DNA of 64,000 nucleotides from Bombyx mori. Taxonomy: Eukaryota > Arthropoda > Insecta > Lepidoptera > Bombycidae. The stretch spans positions 4,719,501 through 4,783,500 of the forward strand of contig NC_085127.1 in the NCBI RefSeq assembly GCF_030269925.1, in the 5' to 3' direction. This document shows positions 26,901-41,900 of this stretch, piece after piece. The notes beneath the pieces are model-generated. The model did not search any database. It was not told the DNA's origin and saw only the letters and a list, made by a program, of their open reading frames with translations. The position numbers and the translations under genes are program-made. Positions within the stretch are counted from its first letter, which is position 1. Each line of letters opens with the position of its first letter.

Positions 26901-29900
26901 CTTCGTTGCACAAATAGGAAAAGCGCAGCGTATAATAAATTTATATCTCGTGCCACCAAATAATTACGTGTAAGCTTTCCTTCATGAATGCGCTCATGAA
27001 CACACCTTTAAAAATGTTTATTTAAAAAAGAAATGGTATTAAGGTGTGAAGAATGGTAAAATTTAAACTTCTACATGGTCATATCGATCTTTCGAATACA
27101 ACGAGCCATCGTATTTGTTAAAGCACTTTAGTGGGTAGTTACATCTATACTAATATATAAATCTACAGTGGTTTTTACGGATGTTCCGTTATAACTACTG
27201 AACCGTGCATCCGATTGACTTGAAACTTGGCATCCATGTAGTTAATGTATAGGCTAATATTTATATAAGTGTTGGGCTCCCTAATAATAATGACAATAAA
27301 TAATAATGTTCATTTTAAATGCCCAGCGAAGTGGGCGAGTATGGTTAGTCTCTTAGAAATTTTCTTATAAGCCAGGGTGAGAAAAAGATACAAAAAATGT
27401 CATTGCCAAAGAAATTTGTCTCACGGTTAAATACATATATTTGACACCAAAAGTATCAAAATGACACGATTGTATATATTTTTTTACTAGAAACAGAGGG
27501 CATTCGTTCATGAAATTCCACTGCACAATTATTATTATAATAATTTTTTTTTTATTGCCTTTGTAGGCAGACGAGCATACGGCTCACCTGATGGTAAGTG
27601 GTCACCGTCGCTCATGGACGTCAGCAATGCCAGGGGCAGAGCCAAGCCGCTGCCTACCATAAAGTACTCTCCGCTAGCCTCGTTTGAAGAAGGACATGTC
27701 ATAGCGCTCGGAAAACACCGAGGAAATTGAATTTTAGATTTTAAAAAAACTCGATTGAAACGATATTGTATAATAATAGTATGTAGCTACCGTAATTGTA
27801 AATCTTAATTCAAAATACAATAAATAAAACCGGTAAAAATACAAGTATAAAAAAAATATTTGAACTTAAATATAGAATATACAAAATTACCGAACTAATT
27901 CTAATTATTAAAAAAAAATTGCCAACCTTCAGATCGCCAGATATATTCGCGCCTGCCTGTATTCCGGTCACGGATGGAAAGAATATGGCGAAGACACTGA
28001 AGAAGTTCTGCTCCATGCCCTCACTGTATTTGAAGTCAGAATTGAAGTTTTCTACGAACGTTGATGCTGAGAGTAAACAAATAAGCGATTAAATACTTTA
28101 TTTTTTATTTCGTAACATTTAAGTGTTTTAGGTAATGTTATGTCCCATAGTCGAACTTCTATGCTCGCAGCCTGCGTGGGAGAAAGTCTGTTCTGACCAA
28201 TGGATTAAAAGTTAGACTAAATTATTTCCGAAGGCTCAAACTATTTTAACTTATTTTATTGCCCTCGTCGCCAGACGAGTACATCTGATGATGAGTTTTT
28301 TTTTCCTACTATTGATTGATATTGATACCGATATATAGCCTTGAGAGGCTATGTCAACGTACCCTAACAAATAGGTGAGCTCACGGTACTCAAACCTGAA
28401 GACGTTGCTAGCACTAACCCTAAAAAAAGCAGTGCTTCGCAGAATTTACCACCGGATCGGAAACGCGATCCACTGAGAAGATCCAGCGAGGAACTCAGTG
28501 GGCTGTGTCTTTGATTTAATTTACTCGCCGAGCCCTTCGTCGCAAGCGACGGGTTCGACGAGATCGATGACCGATACCTAAAAGCACCGTTAGTGGATCG
28601 GGAGATGGTGAGTGGTTACCGTCACTCATGGACATTAGCAATACCTGCCTACCGTCATACCAAATTAAATAGGCTCAATCGCTTGGACGAGAAAATTTAA
28701 TTAAAGTATTACGTATTTTCGTATTACATATTTGCTCCGTAACTTCTAACAGCGTAAAAATAACTTCAAAGTTTTTTTTAAATGACATAAATTTTTTTTT
28801 TTACACTTTAATGAACTCCCCTGACCACATAGAGCAAACATTCGTGTGATGAACAAGTTTGTTTGCTCTTTGTCTCGATTTGTATTATCTATATGTATCT
28901 AACTTAAGCGTATATGCATGTCAGACTCTAGTACCCATAACCACGGAATAGATAAATAAGGTTGGAATGGTAATGTAGGCGGGGCAAGCGTGCCACGGTT
29001 ATGATTGTACAAACATAACTCGACCGATTCTTTCATTCACCGCGTTTAGTGCGCTTCGGACTACTTTGGCGAACAGATCTCCGCTTTATAGTGCCGTGTT
29101 GTGCAATTATAACTTGTAAAACAAAAAATCAGACCTCAAGTATAGAGCGAGGAGGTATGTCTTTCGATCGGTAAGTCGAAATTACCATTTAATTACAATA
29201 TTATTTGTCTAAAACATAAAAATATACTGAGCATTATGAAATTATAAACATTAACAATATTATTGCGGCAAGTTATAAATAGCATACATTGCGCGATGTG
29301 TACTCGCCCAATGAACGCAATGACCAAGTCAGCTTCCAATGTACTACATGCATTGCGTTCTCTACACTTCAATCTTTGAAATTTCGGCCTTTGCCCTGAT
29401 TGGCCGTGGTGCAGTTTGTCGATAGTGAGGTGACCATGTGGTGAAATAAAATCATCGACAGAATTCTCGACTATATTTACATTTGACATGGATATTTTTT
29501 GCATTATTTTATATTTAATTAATGATACCTAGTATATTCTTGGTGAGACGTATTTTGAGTAAAATAAATATGTATTATTATTATTGAATTATTATCATTG
29601 AATTAAAGTGAAGGTATAATATAAAGGGACATGTAGACCTCTCATTTACGGGTATTTACTATATTGTCTAAGACGTATTAAAATCTATGTAAAATGCTAT
29701 TTGACTTATGCAGTAAATAAAAAATTTTAGGTTTCCTAAAGAACCTAACGACAGGGAACATGGATTGACGTGACAGGTAGAGGAAACTGGAGACAAAGAC
29801 GAGTACTATTTGCTCTAAACATTTTACTGAAAATTATTTTACCATAAAAAAAATCAGAATACACTTAGTTTTGAAAAATTCATTCGCAATTAATAGCAAG

Positions 29901-32900
29901 CGCCAACTGCTTAACAAATACGTTTTATTCCAGCGACAGTGACTATTTGTAATTAATAAAAGTAAAATAGTTTTTTTTTCAATATTTATTTCATGTTTCA
30001 TTTTCTCCATTCATTCATCAGATAACTTATCGATAAAGAATATCGATTTTATCAAGCACTAGCGTGTATGAACATTTTTATTGCCTTTTTGCGTGTGTGA
30101 GTGTGTATGCCTACGGGTGTTTTGTGCTAGTTTGCGAACGAATATCTGTCCTGAGATCTATGTGTGGGTGTTTTTGTTGTGTGCGAAATACTTGTAATCA
30201 CAGTGTGTGTATGTGTAGAAATTAAAATAGTGGGGATGAAGCGGCGACACTGGTTCTAATACAAAATTAGAGCAAAAGCCTTTCCAACCTTATTTATCTA
30301 TTCCGTGCCCATAACACAGGGAATACGAATTGGGGCCCCGATGACCGTGCGTGATTTGTTCCCAGTTATTTGTTTATATATTACTAGATGATGACCGAGC
30401 TTTGCTCGGTTTTTTTTTGATAACGCCATCTTGGTTAGTTTCCCTCAATTAAGAAAAATAGTATTCTTAATCGCCAATAAATGTCGGGAAGAGTTGATTA
30501 TTGAAAACACGAATAAAACAACATTTTCTGAAAATAAATCGTAGCTAGATCGATTTATCGCCCCGAAATTCCCTATGTATACAAAATTTTATGAAAATCG
30601 TTGGAGCCGTTTCCGAGATTCAGGTTATATATATATACAAGAATTGCTCGTTTAAAGGTATAAGATTGAATTTGTTATTGCCTTTGATGTTGATACGAGA
30701 AGGCATTTCAATAAGGGGAAATTATCAAACGGAACTTACTACTTAAGCCGACAAATCCTTCTGCAACCTCCAAGTTACTCTTCGGACCCATGACCGCACC
30801 AACAACGAAGTCGACGATTGCGCCCACTATAATCGCGATCAAGAAATTCTAAAACAAAGATAATTCATATCATTTTTGTTCACCCTACCTATCCGCTGGT
30901 AGCCTTATTTCTTTTCCTACCAAAGCTGATAGCCTTGAGAGGCTATGTCACCGTAACCCGGCGAGTAGGTGAGCTCACGGGGCTCAAACCGAGAGTGTTA
31001 CTAACACTGGCCCTAGCAAGAGCAGTGCTTCGCAGAATCTACCACGGGATCGGAAACGCGACCCACTGAAAAGATCCGGCGAGGGTGAGCCACGCTGTAA
31101 CTATACTAAGATCTTCGAACTCATATCTAAGGGTAAGTGGCGGTATTTACGTTATAGATGTCTATGGGCTCCGGTAGCCACTTAACTTCAGGTTGGTCGT
31201 AAGCTCGTCCACCCATTTAAGCAATAAAAAAAATTACTTCACATATCTTTTGACACCCCTGCCCCTTGTCAACCAATGTCACATTCCCTCCCCCCTTTAA
31301 TGTATGACGTAATTTATGGATGACCCTCTAAATGATATCTTACAAAAGCTCATATTTGTCAACACACATAATAAGTAGATAGGTAATATATCGCCAGTTC
31401 GGGACACAAACAACTGTATATATCAGACAATTCAATTATATTAATGTAAGTGTCACATGTCAATATTATGTACGCACAAATCGAATCATGATAATAGAAT
31501 AAGGCAGTTCCGAATTAATTAGATACCGTGATGCTATTCAATAAGGCTCGGAATAGTTCAGCAAGGTCGCTCGATCGCTCAGTACAAGATCGAAAATAAA
31601 TGTAATTTGTTAGGGTGGCCAGTGACGGAACTATAGGGTGGCAGGGCTGGAAAAATAACACTGGATCCGATCCCACGAGCACAAAGTATCGAAATATTTT
31701 TAACGAAATTTAGTAAAAATTATAAATTTTATATAGGCAATTCCTTAAAATTATTTAGTTCTGGTGGCAGGGTGTTAAATCTCATATAACCTATTATTTT
31801 AATAGCATTTCGAATTTTAGCAATTTCACGTAAAAAAAATTTTGCCCCATTTACATTTCATTCTCACAGTAACTTAATCAATACAATTGGCATAGTAAAT
31901 GGGCAGTCCCTGTACCCCCCTGTACGAGACACGCAACTTTTGTCGAATATTTCAACGTCTTTTTAATTAATTTAACCAATACCAAAAGTTGAATATAGTA
32001 TTCAATGGAATGTTTCCAGAAACTTCCTATTAACGTCCGCATTTTTCGTTGACGTGCGTTCACGCTATGTAGTTACAGTTGAAAAGTACGACATCTCTAT
32101 GTGTATAATGTCATTGGTTGCACGGTTTTAAATTATAATAAATTGTATTGTTTATCCGTGGGTATTTTTTTACATCAATCGGAGACGACGCGACGCGGGT
32201 TGGCTTGTTTGACAAGACAAACACATAGACTTTTCAATTAACAAATAAATTTTATTATTCAACGCTTGTCAACCTGTCAAACAGTCTCGGCGTTTATTCC
32301 AAGGCTCACGAAAACGTATACAGATACTTTCACGGTTTTCAATATTTATGACAGTCATTTTTTAACCCCTGCTACACAATTTTGGTAAACATAAAATACA
32401 ATTCATCATATCCATACCCACAGATCATCATAGAAACACAGTTCACTGATCATAGAAACACACACTGTGATCTATGATCTGTGTTCATACCGTTTAAGTA
32501 ATTTGGAGTTTCGAAGGTAAAAAAAGAAGAAAAGATAAGAACTGACCTGCGCTTTACTCTCCCAGTCCATTCCGACAGCGCAGATGACGCACATCACGAA
32601 TAAGGCTATGGCGCCGATGATCCTCACGTCGTTGTAGCTGTTGTCGATTATTTGCAGGTCTAAGCTCTTGAGGAGGTGGTTCATGGAGTCACAGAAACCG
32701 ATGGTGTTCATGCTCGCGGCCACGGCGTTGGCAAAAGCAAATATTATGCCCACAGAAGCCCCGAATTCTGGGCCGAGAGATCTTGATATTATGTAGTAAA
32801 TGCCGCCTGATGGACAAATATTAATAGATATAGCGAACACGGACATGTATCAGAAATTGTTGAAACTAAAAATATTAAGAACTAGGTGTAGCCCTAAGCT

Positions 32901-35900
32901 TTATCGACTTAAAATTTGTAATGCCCAGTGACCTCCAGGAATCACATAACATCGGACGGGCTGAGAACTCAATGGGACAATCTGTCAGATTTGACGTCAT
33001 AAAAAATAAGGTTCAAAATTGAAACTTCAATGCCGCCTTTTAGACATGAGGTCGATGTCTCAATTGAATCATTTAACATTCACAGTACACATAGACAGGA
33101 ATGTACCGCAAGCATTGGTATGCGTAGGTTGAGAATCGCTGACCTAGACTACACGGGTCACCAAACTTTTTTGCCAAATCTCTCGATTCAAAAAGAGACC
33201 TTTTTTTGCTTGGATGGTCTGCTATTTTTATTAGCTTGTAGTCGGCAACACACTGCTGTTAGCGTTGTGTTCAAAAACCCCTTCGTCAACCAGGTAAACT
33301 TTCTTCTAACTAGACTTTCTTCATACTAACGTAGATGCATTTGGAGGTACTCTGTGTATGTGAATTATTTGATTAACACGTTTTTATTCCTTTGACGTGT
33401 AAGTTATCTAAGTAGCTGCGGAATATTTGAATGTAATTTTCACTAATTTCAAGACGTCCGGCTAACGTGAAAATTGCCACGTGCATCAAGGTCCTATGAC
33501 AATATGTATATGTATATGTACATATATTTTAATTAGTTGAACAATATAACCAGAATGAAAAATATTATTTCAAAGTTTAGCGCCCGCCGATTTGCTATAA
33601 AAGCATTTTTTTTAAATTACATATATTTTATTCGCCCAAAGAAGCTATGGATGGAGTGTGTGAATGACTATATGAGAGAGAGAGGAGTGAGTGTTGAGCT
33701 GACGGCTGATAGAAGAGAATGGAAGAGAAAAATTAGCTGTGCCGACCCCACCTAGTGGGATAAAGTAAAGAAAAAGAAGAGAGCAGATATATTTTATTTA
33801 AGTAAAATTTTTAATCGTACCCTGTTTCAATTATATTCGGGACCCTAAGTTTTTTATCGGTATGACTTTCGACAGGTCGTTTTCAACCCCACGATATAAT
33901 GGGAGCAAGGCGTCATCGGCCGATCAATTCCTTTCCTAAATATGATGGGTGTGCGCAGTCTGACTGTTACATTATCTAGTCTCGTCTGTGTATCCAACAT
34001 CCACAACTAATTAATTAAACCAAGCTTGGCGCCGTTGGGTGTATCGTTTTTTTCTTCTAATTCACAAAAACATTCACAATATAAATGTATTGTCCTGATG
34101 GGTTATTTTGATCTTCCCGTGCTTTATCTTATCTGCTTCGGAAAGGGTCCAACATAACGCGCTATTAAAGGTAAAATTCAGTGTCATATTGTCTTGCAGC
34201 TCAATGAAATTGAGGTCAGACTGTCGTGCATTATGATGTCTCGAGCATGACATTATGGCTATGGTTTTCAATTGACCTTCATAGTCTAAAACTCTTTAGT
34301 TTCATAAAAAGGATTTTTCTTATATGTCATTCAGTGAAGTTTGACATTAGTAAAAAGAAAGTTCAATTTATTTAAAAATATAAATTTTATTAGATTAAGG
34401 GCTTTAAATGTTGTTTTCTCATTATATTATACATTTATCAGAAAACGCAATTAAGCCTTTTATTGTTTATTTAATCTGGAGTACCCAATATCATCATAAC
34501 TGAATTCGCAAATCATCGATGTTGACCTCCTTGACTGCTATTACTACTTTCGTTTACTTTGTCCGGAGTGTTAGATACTTCCGACTTCGAGTACCTCCAT
34601 CTACCCGACACTTATGTCACGTATCAGTCATGCGTTCCGCCTTGAAGGTTAACAGACGTTGTGGATGAAGTTTGGTTAATTTTTTTTTTTTTGGGCCGGG
34701 GGCCGAACCTCCTACGAGGTCCCCGCGCCTAGGGGGCGCGCGGGGTATGTGAGACTCAACGATCTGCAGGTGTTGAGAGCAGATCGCGGGCCCAAGGATT
34801 TTAGGGCCCACCCACTAAACGACTCCCCTGCACTCTTACACCCGACGTCCGATCTCCGTCCGGAGTCAGAACCCGTTCAGAGTAGGGGGGTTCCCGCGGT
34901 CAACACTACAACCAGACACGCGGCGACACCCCGATGAAGTTTGGTTATCTTAACTTTGTACAAAGACTATCGAGTCTGACAGAGCAAATCTAATCGCTAA
35001 TCTAAAATCAAAAGGACGTTTCAAGCCAGGAATTTACATAATATAATACACTTAATATTTAAGAATTTAAAGTATTTCTGCTCTGCTATATCAAACAAAT
35101 ACATGTTTGAGCGAAACTTTGAATGCTAAATTTATTTTAACAAACAATCCGATCGGAAATCGGACGTCGATCCCGTGGTACAGTAGTCACGGTCGTCAAC
35201 GATGCGAGCATTCCGAGATTTTTACTGTACGGAACATTAATGAATACCAGTGTTGTTACTCCAATACCAAAAGAAGGGCAGAGAGTACAATTATTAAAGA
35301 TAATTGGGGACAAACCGTAAATGAATGCAGGTGTATTTGTTTTACAAACATACAAACAAGTCAATGTTATTTAATTTCTATATGGATTTAAAACAAATAA
35401 AATCATTACATAGATAAATCGCATATTTCTTTATTTAAGCATCATTATTATCAGCCCACAGGAGAGTGGAAGAGGTAGAGATAAGAAAAAATGGATGGAT
35501 TGCGTGAAAGACGATATGGGTAAGAGGGGAGTGAGCGAAGAAATGGTATATGATACAAGAGTATGGAAGGAGAAAGCATGTTGTGCCGACCCCAGGTGAC
35601 TAGGAGAAGAACGAGAGAATGATGATGACGAATTATCAGCCCACAGTCGTCCATTACTGGACATAAGCCTCTCTTCATCCACCTTTTGCCGGCCACCTTT
35701 CGAAGGTCATCACACCACCTAACCACAAAGGCGGATCCAGGGGGGGGTCATGGGGGTCATGACCCCCCCCCCCTGAGCTGCTTCCAAGACTTAGGTGAAC
35801 CATTAATTGAACATAATGATTTTATTTATATATTTTGTCACCATACAGATTTTATGTAACTACATACCTTCAATATTTAATTAATTTAATATAATATAAT

Positions 35901-38900
35901 AACTTTGTATGAAAGCGGAATGAACGCATCGAAAATTTTACTATGTGACCCCCTCCTGGCGCCAAAGCTGGATCCTCCCTTGCCTAACCAGGGGGCGTCC
36001 CACGTTACGTTTTGTGCTAGGCTGTCTCTACTCAGGAACCCCTCTACTCCAGCGATAGTCAATTCTACGGCATATATGCCACCCCACTGCCACTTCAGCC
36101 TACTGACTCTTTGAGCTATGTCGATGAATTTAGTTTACTGTCGAATAACCTCATTCCTGATTTTATCCTTCAGAGAAACTCCGAGCATGGCTCTTTCCAT
36201 GGCTCGCTGAGCGTCCGTGAGCTGACTATTTAAGCATACAGTTTGTTTTTTCTTAATATTTTTCATTACTTACATGTATTATATAAATACAATAGACCTA
36301 ATTCCTTCCGGCAATCTAATTTATGAACATTTAACCTATAGGTATCCTTCGTCCGAATATATTTTATATCTAAAAACAATATTTTTTTCAGACGTGAAGT
36401 TGTACCGTTTACAAAACTAATATTATAGTTGGTATTTATTATACTTTCGTATTTACTAAATAATACTTATACTAACCTCCTTTTACTTCTCCATTGGTGC
36501 AAATTGCGCTCATAGATAGCGTGGTGATGACGCACACAACAGCTGATAGTGCAATGATGACCAGGGACCAGCCAATGCCGGCCTGCGACACCACCCACGA
36601 GATACGGAGGAACAGCATCACGCCCCAGATGTTCAGGAGACATGGTATCAACACACCCTGCCCGAAAAATATACATATATCCTTTCATAAGGTTCTTTTT
36701 CCTTTTTTTATCGCTTACATGGCTGCACTAGCCCACGGCCCATCTGGTTTTAAGTAGTTCATCAACAACTTAAATGCCGCCACTCATTTTGAGACATGAG
36801 TTCCAAGTCTCGATTCTTTAGTACTGATTTACGAAATTTGATGTTTATTTCCTACCCGCCCGCGCGAATCTGGAATAGTCCCATAATCTACCAGCAAATA
36901 GGTAGGGCAAAATTTTTTTTGTTTATTTCAAAAATACATAAACAAATCAAGATATTATTATAACACATCTAAATATAATGTGAGTATGCAGAATTATCTT
37001 GATCTCATTTACTGGTGGTAGGACCTATTGTGAGTCCGCACGGGTAGGTACCACCGGCCCGCCTATTTCAGCCGTGACGCAGTAATGCGTTTCGGCTTGA
37101 AGGGTGGGGCAGCCGTTGTAACTATACTGAGACCTTAGAACTTATATCTCAAGATGTGTGGCGAATTTACGTTGTAGATGTGCTCTAGTAACCACTTAAC
37201 ACCAGGTGGGCTGTGGGCTCGTCCACACAACTAAGCAACAAAAAAAAAAAAGTAAACAAAAGAAAAATAATTCCAAATGTTTTTCTATTGGGTATCTTAT
37301 GGGCTATATGATGAGAGAAGTGGTGATGTCATTACCATAGCCCGAGGGTACGCAGCGTGTAAGCAATGTGGTAATAGCCAAAAACAGTTTTGGAGATGAC
37401 CTAAATTTCTAAAATATTACTATATTCGTCCAAATTTTCAGTACTCACTTGTATCCATCCTAATTTGATTCCACCGGCTGGTGTCGGTGATTTTGTGTCT
37501 CTCGGATTCTGCGTTTTCTCTTCCTGCAAAAGACCTTCAGCTATTCACATGATTATTACCATATTGTGTACCGTGTTAGTACAGCTGTGAGTGAGTGAAC
37601 GCGCAATAATTCTAATCCAAACAATATAAGTTTACTATCTACGATGTGATGTAAGTTATTGTTGGCATTATCGCGTCGCAGATGAGTGACAGGCGACAGC
37701 ATTTGTGGTCATAATAGACACCACATGTCTCCACGCACTGTTGGTTTACACGCCAGCGACGCTATTATGTTGAGGTGATTTCAAATCAACGTGCATAACA
37801 TAACCAATGCACAAAACAAATCACAATCATTACAATACATTATATATTAACTAAATCGTACAAATTGTATCTAAATCTGATCTGGATTGCAATTTAAATG
37901 ATATGTGCACTCAGCAAACGCATATAAACTTACATAGCGAGCAAGCCTCGAAATTAGCTATTGAAAACAAAATTACAAATAAAATTACGAGATTCAATTT
38001 AAAAAAAAAAGACAAAAAAAGACAAGAAGTATCCACCACGTAGATAACTATAATACAATGAACACAACTAATCCATGACCCCAGCTGCAGTTTATATAGT
38101 ATATTTTACATTAGTGTATATGCAATACTATAAATAGTTATCCTTTTCCAGGGTATAGCCATGATGAAGATAAATTTACTCCAATAAGTAGTGTAAGCAA
38201 TATTGAACGCAAATTTTTTTACGACATCATAATAATGGCTCGTTCCAAACTATAAGAATACTGAAGTTATAGAAGAAATAAAGAATTTGTTGTGGTGTAA
38301 AAAAAATGTATATATACTATATTTAAATTTACATCTAATTGCGAAAATACATATTCACGAAATTGAACCGTTAATGTTTCTTATAATTAATTTTTATGTT
38401 GTCGGTACCACTGCAACATCAAATAATTCAAAAAACATAATCATCCATGGTCGCACTAACAAAATGTTTTAAAGTTAACCTAAAATAAAAATGTATGAAA
38501 CCCGAATGATCATTTTTTTGTTTAGGTACTATTCTAACAGGTTTTAGATTCACAGACAGTCTTCGATAATAGTTTTAATGGTTTAGATAAGGGTGTGAGA
38601 ATTCAAGATAGAGACATTCACTTAGAGTTCAAATTACTAGGACTGCTATTTTTGGTTTAATTCTAATTACATAATAATCTATACTAATATATAAATCTAC
38701 AGTGGTGTTTACGCATGTTCCGTTATAACTACTGAACCGTGCATCCGATTAACTTGAAACTTGGTATCCATGTAGAAAATACATGTACTTAATGGATAGG
38801 CTAATAATTATATTATGAGTGTTGGACTCCCTACACCAGTTGCAGGAGCATTAATTATGAGAATCTTTGTGCCCAGCCTTTAAATGCCCAGCGAAGCGGA

Positions 38901-41900
38901 CGGGTACAGCTAGTAAATAAATAAAAAAGCGTCAACAACAAAATGAAACAGAATATTCTCAATGTAGTCGAAATGGAATATGCATTATTAAGGATAATTC
39001 AAAAACTACTGGTCAGATCTTGCTAAAATCTAAATGGGATAACATGCACTAGTTTTAATGAACCATCAAAATCGAGTTCCCTTTAAAAAAGTTCTGCATA
39101 ACAAAAATTAACAAAACGAATATTGTCGAATTAAGAATTGTTTACTATTTCGATTGTGAAGAGATTGTTCTCTGATGTTGTTTTTTTTATTGCTTAGATG
39201 TGTGAACGAGCTCACACAGCCCACCTGGTGATAAGTGATTACTGGAGCCCATAGACGTCTACAACGTAAATGCGCCACCCACCTTGTGATATAAGTTCTA
39301 AGGTCTATAGTTACAACGGCTGCCCCACCCTTCAAACCGAAACACATTACTGCTTCACGGCAGAAATAGGCGGGGTGGTGCTACCTACCCGCGCGGACTC
39401 ACAAGAGGTCCTACCACCAGTAACAGTAAAAATGACACCCAGTTTTTAATAAACCAAGTGTGAAAGATAGCTGAGAAATGTACACGCGGAACACACTGAA
39501 CCGAACCAGTAAGTACGTTTCGCATAGCTAGTTCTTACGATAACCACAACATATCCATTTCCTCAGGCCTCAGGCATCAACGAGGAGCACAGATATATGA
39601 ATTAAACAAGTGTTGTCTTTGTTGAAACAATTAGCAAGTGGTTATGAATTCGTCACTTAAATGAATAGGCGTTCTCTTATCAAGGTTAATTTATACAGAA
39701 GAATTTTACTGTGTGCCCGTCCGCTGGCATTAATTAAAACAAATGAAGATAAACGTTTTACACAAACATTCGCGAGCTCCTTAATATTTGTAAGGTTAAG
39801 GACGTATTAATGATTTTATTGAAAGAAATAAAGATGTTGACGTCGCCTTTGGGGCTTGAAGAACCGGGGGTTTTGTTGTTTTAAATAATGAGATTAGCTC
39901 ACGGCTATATTATTAAGGGCAAATCACCTCGACCACTTGTAGGTAGGTACTTGAGCCTAGCATTCAGAGACAACGCTCCGTGCATGACCCGCTTTCTGCT
40001 ATTTCCTATTCTTTCAGTAGTGCTCCAATTTCTGAAGGTCGTGATCGCTTCCATCCATGACCTACGCTCTCACGATGGTATTTTATCCTGCCTTCCTTTA
40101 CTCGGAGAGCATTAATAAATGGTGGAAGCAAGCATAGCCCGGATCTAGTTAGAACAACACATTAGACTGCGATCCCACGTTCTTTTTCCTTACACTTTAT
40201 CTGTAACCACCAGTTTTCCGAGATTCTCTCCGTCCTTCTTAACAAAGTATCCGAAAAGATTAGCTTGAGGTAGGTGCTAGAAAGCCTCGTTTTGATTTTG
40301 AGCATCGCGAGTATAAATACGTTGATCCGATTCACACTTCATTGGCTCCGCAGCATTTTCCTCCACATCTCGAAGGCTTCAACCTGTTTGGGGTTTTCAG
40401 ACCTTTTGTCCAGCTCTCAGCCTCATTGATAAAAATGGAGAAGACTAGCTAACTGTTTACCAAGATATTTTTGAACTCGTCGGGTTCTGAAGGGAAAGAC
40501 AAGCAGTGTTTTCGCATCAAACGATGCTACTATGCCTGTGTTAAAATCCCGTATGCTGCTACCAATTTTTCCACAGGAGAAAATCGCCGGATCCCCACCC
40601 GCGCGGCAGGTGGGGTATGTGGGAGTTGAACCTCACTAAAAACTCCTGCCGCTCACAACCGGCGCCCTACCTCGGACCGGGCCGGAGCCCAGTCGGGGCG
40701 GGGCTATTGAAACGGCGGGACAGGGTTGACGCAGAGCACATTACATCCATCCCACCGTCCCACGGACGCCGGACCGGTGGCCGCCAGCGACACGACCACC
40801 GGTTCCCTCGTTCAGCGGGCCGAGAGCCCGCTTTGATGGCGCCGCGTTACACCTTCCCCCAGAGCGGTCGGGGGAACGCGGTCTATGGTATTAAATACTT
40901 AGCGCGTATTTACGAATGACTTCCGCGATGAAGGAATAATAACTTGTAATAAAAATCAAAAAGCATAAATTTTCAACTTGTGAAATTACTGGTAGTTTGT
41001 TATATTGTAAACTCGCATGAGTAGATATTACTATTCTGCCTATTTCTGCTACAAAGCAACATTGAATTTCGGTTTGAATGTTATGACAGCTACTGTATAA
41101 TTTCATTAGGACTGCCTCCTCGTGTCTAAAGTTAGGTGGCGGCATATGCGTTGTGACATCTAACATAAGCTCCTATCACCATTTCAAAACTAGGCCGTGA
41201 ACTTGTCGAGTATAGTCTATGCAAAATTATTACGATTCTTGGAATAGAAGGATAAACAGTATTTGGATTGAATTTATCACGAGTCATATACCAGTAATTT
41301 CTCATAAAACTTTACAGTACATTTAGCTGTGTAAACAAACATTTCAGCTAGATTACAAGAACCGAATCAAGGTTGTGTAATATCAAATTGACTTTACAAA
41401 CACAACGAAACGCAAATACATACGAATCCATAAATTAAAATGGTTATTAATAATACTAAGGTTTTTATTGAGACGTTTTAATAGTCAATGCTGTCGAGCG
41501 AAGCTAGTAATATGCCTTGCGGCTTTATTCGAATTCCGTTTCTATACGAATCGCACTGTAGAAACTATTTGTGAAGTTAAATACTCATTGTTCAAATCAG
41601 TTTATTTAAATATGATTAATTTTGCAAGATTTATAAAAAAAAAGGAACATGTTGTAGTGGTTGTCATATGAGACGGTATACCGACGATGTTCTAGACGAC
41701 AATAACGGTATATCAATGCGATTATCCCCGTGTTCACAACCCGCAGGATTGCACGAACTGTGTGCTTAGTGTGAGTTTTTTAACGTTCTCGATAGCGTAA
41801 AAGTAACTCAAAGGACAATGCCCAAAAGTGGGCCACCTTCATGACAAAACTATTTGTACTTGAAAAACTATGCCTTATTTTTTCATGTTGTTTGGTTTAT

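Noticed and set aside
29193..29504. 103-codon minus-strand frame
   Set aside because: Lies inside the P-like transposon, mostly in its intron, with no family match.
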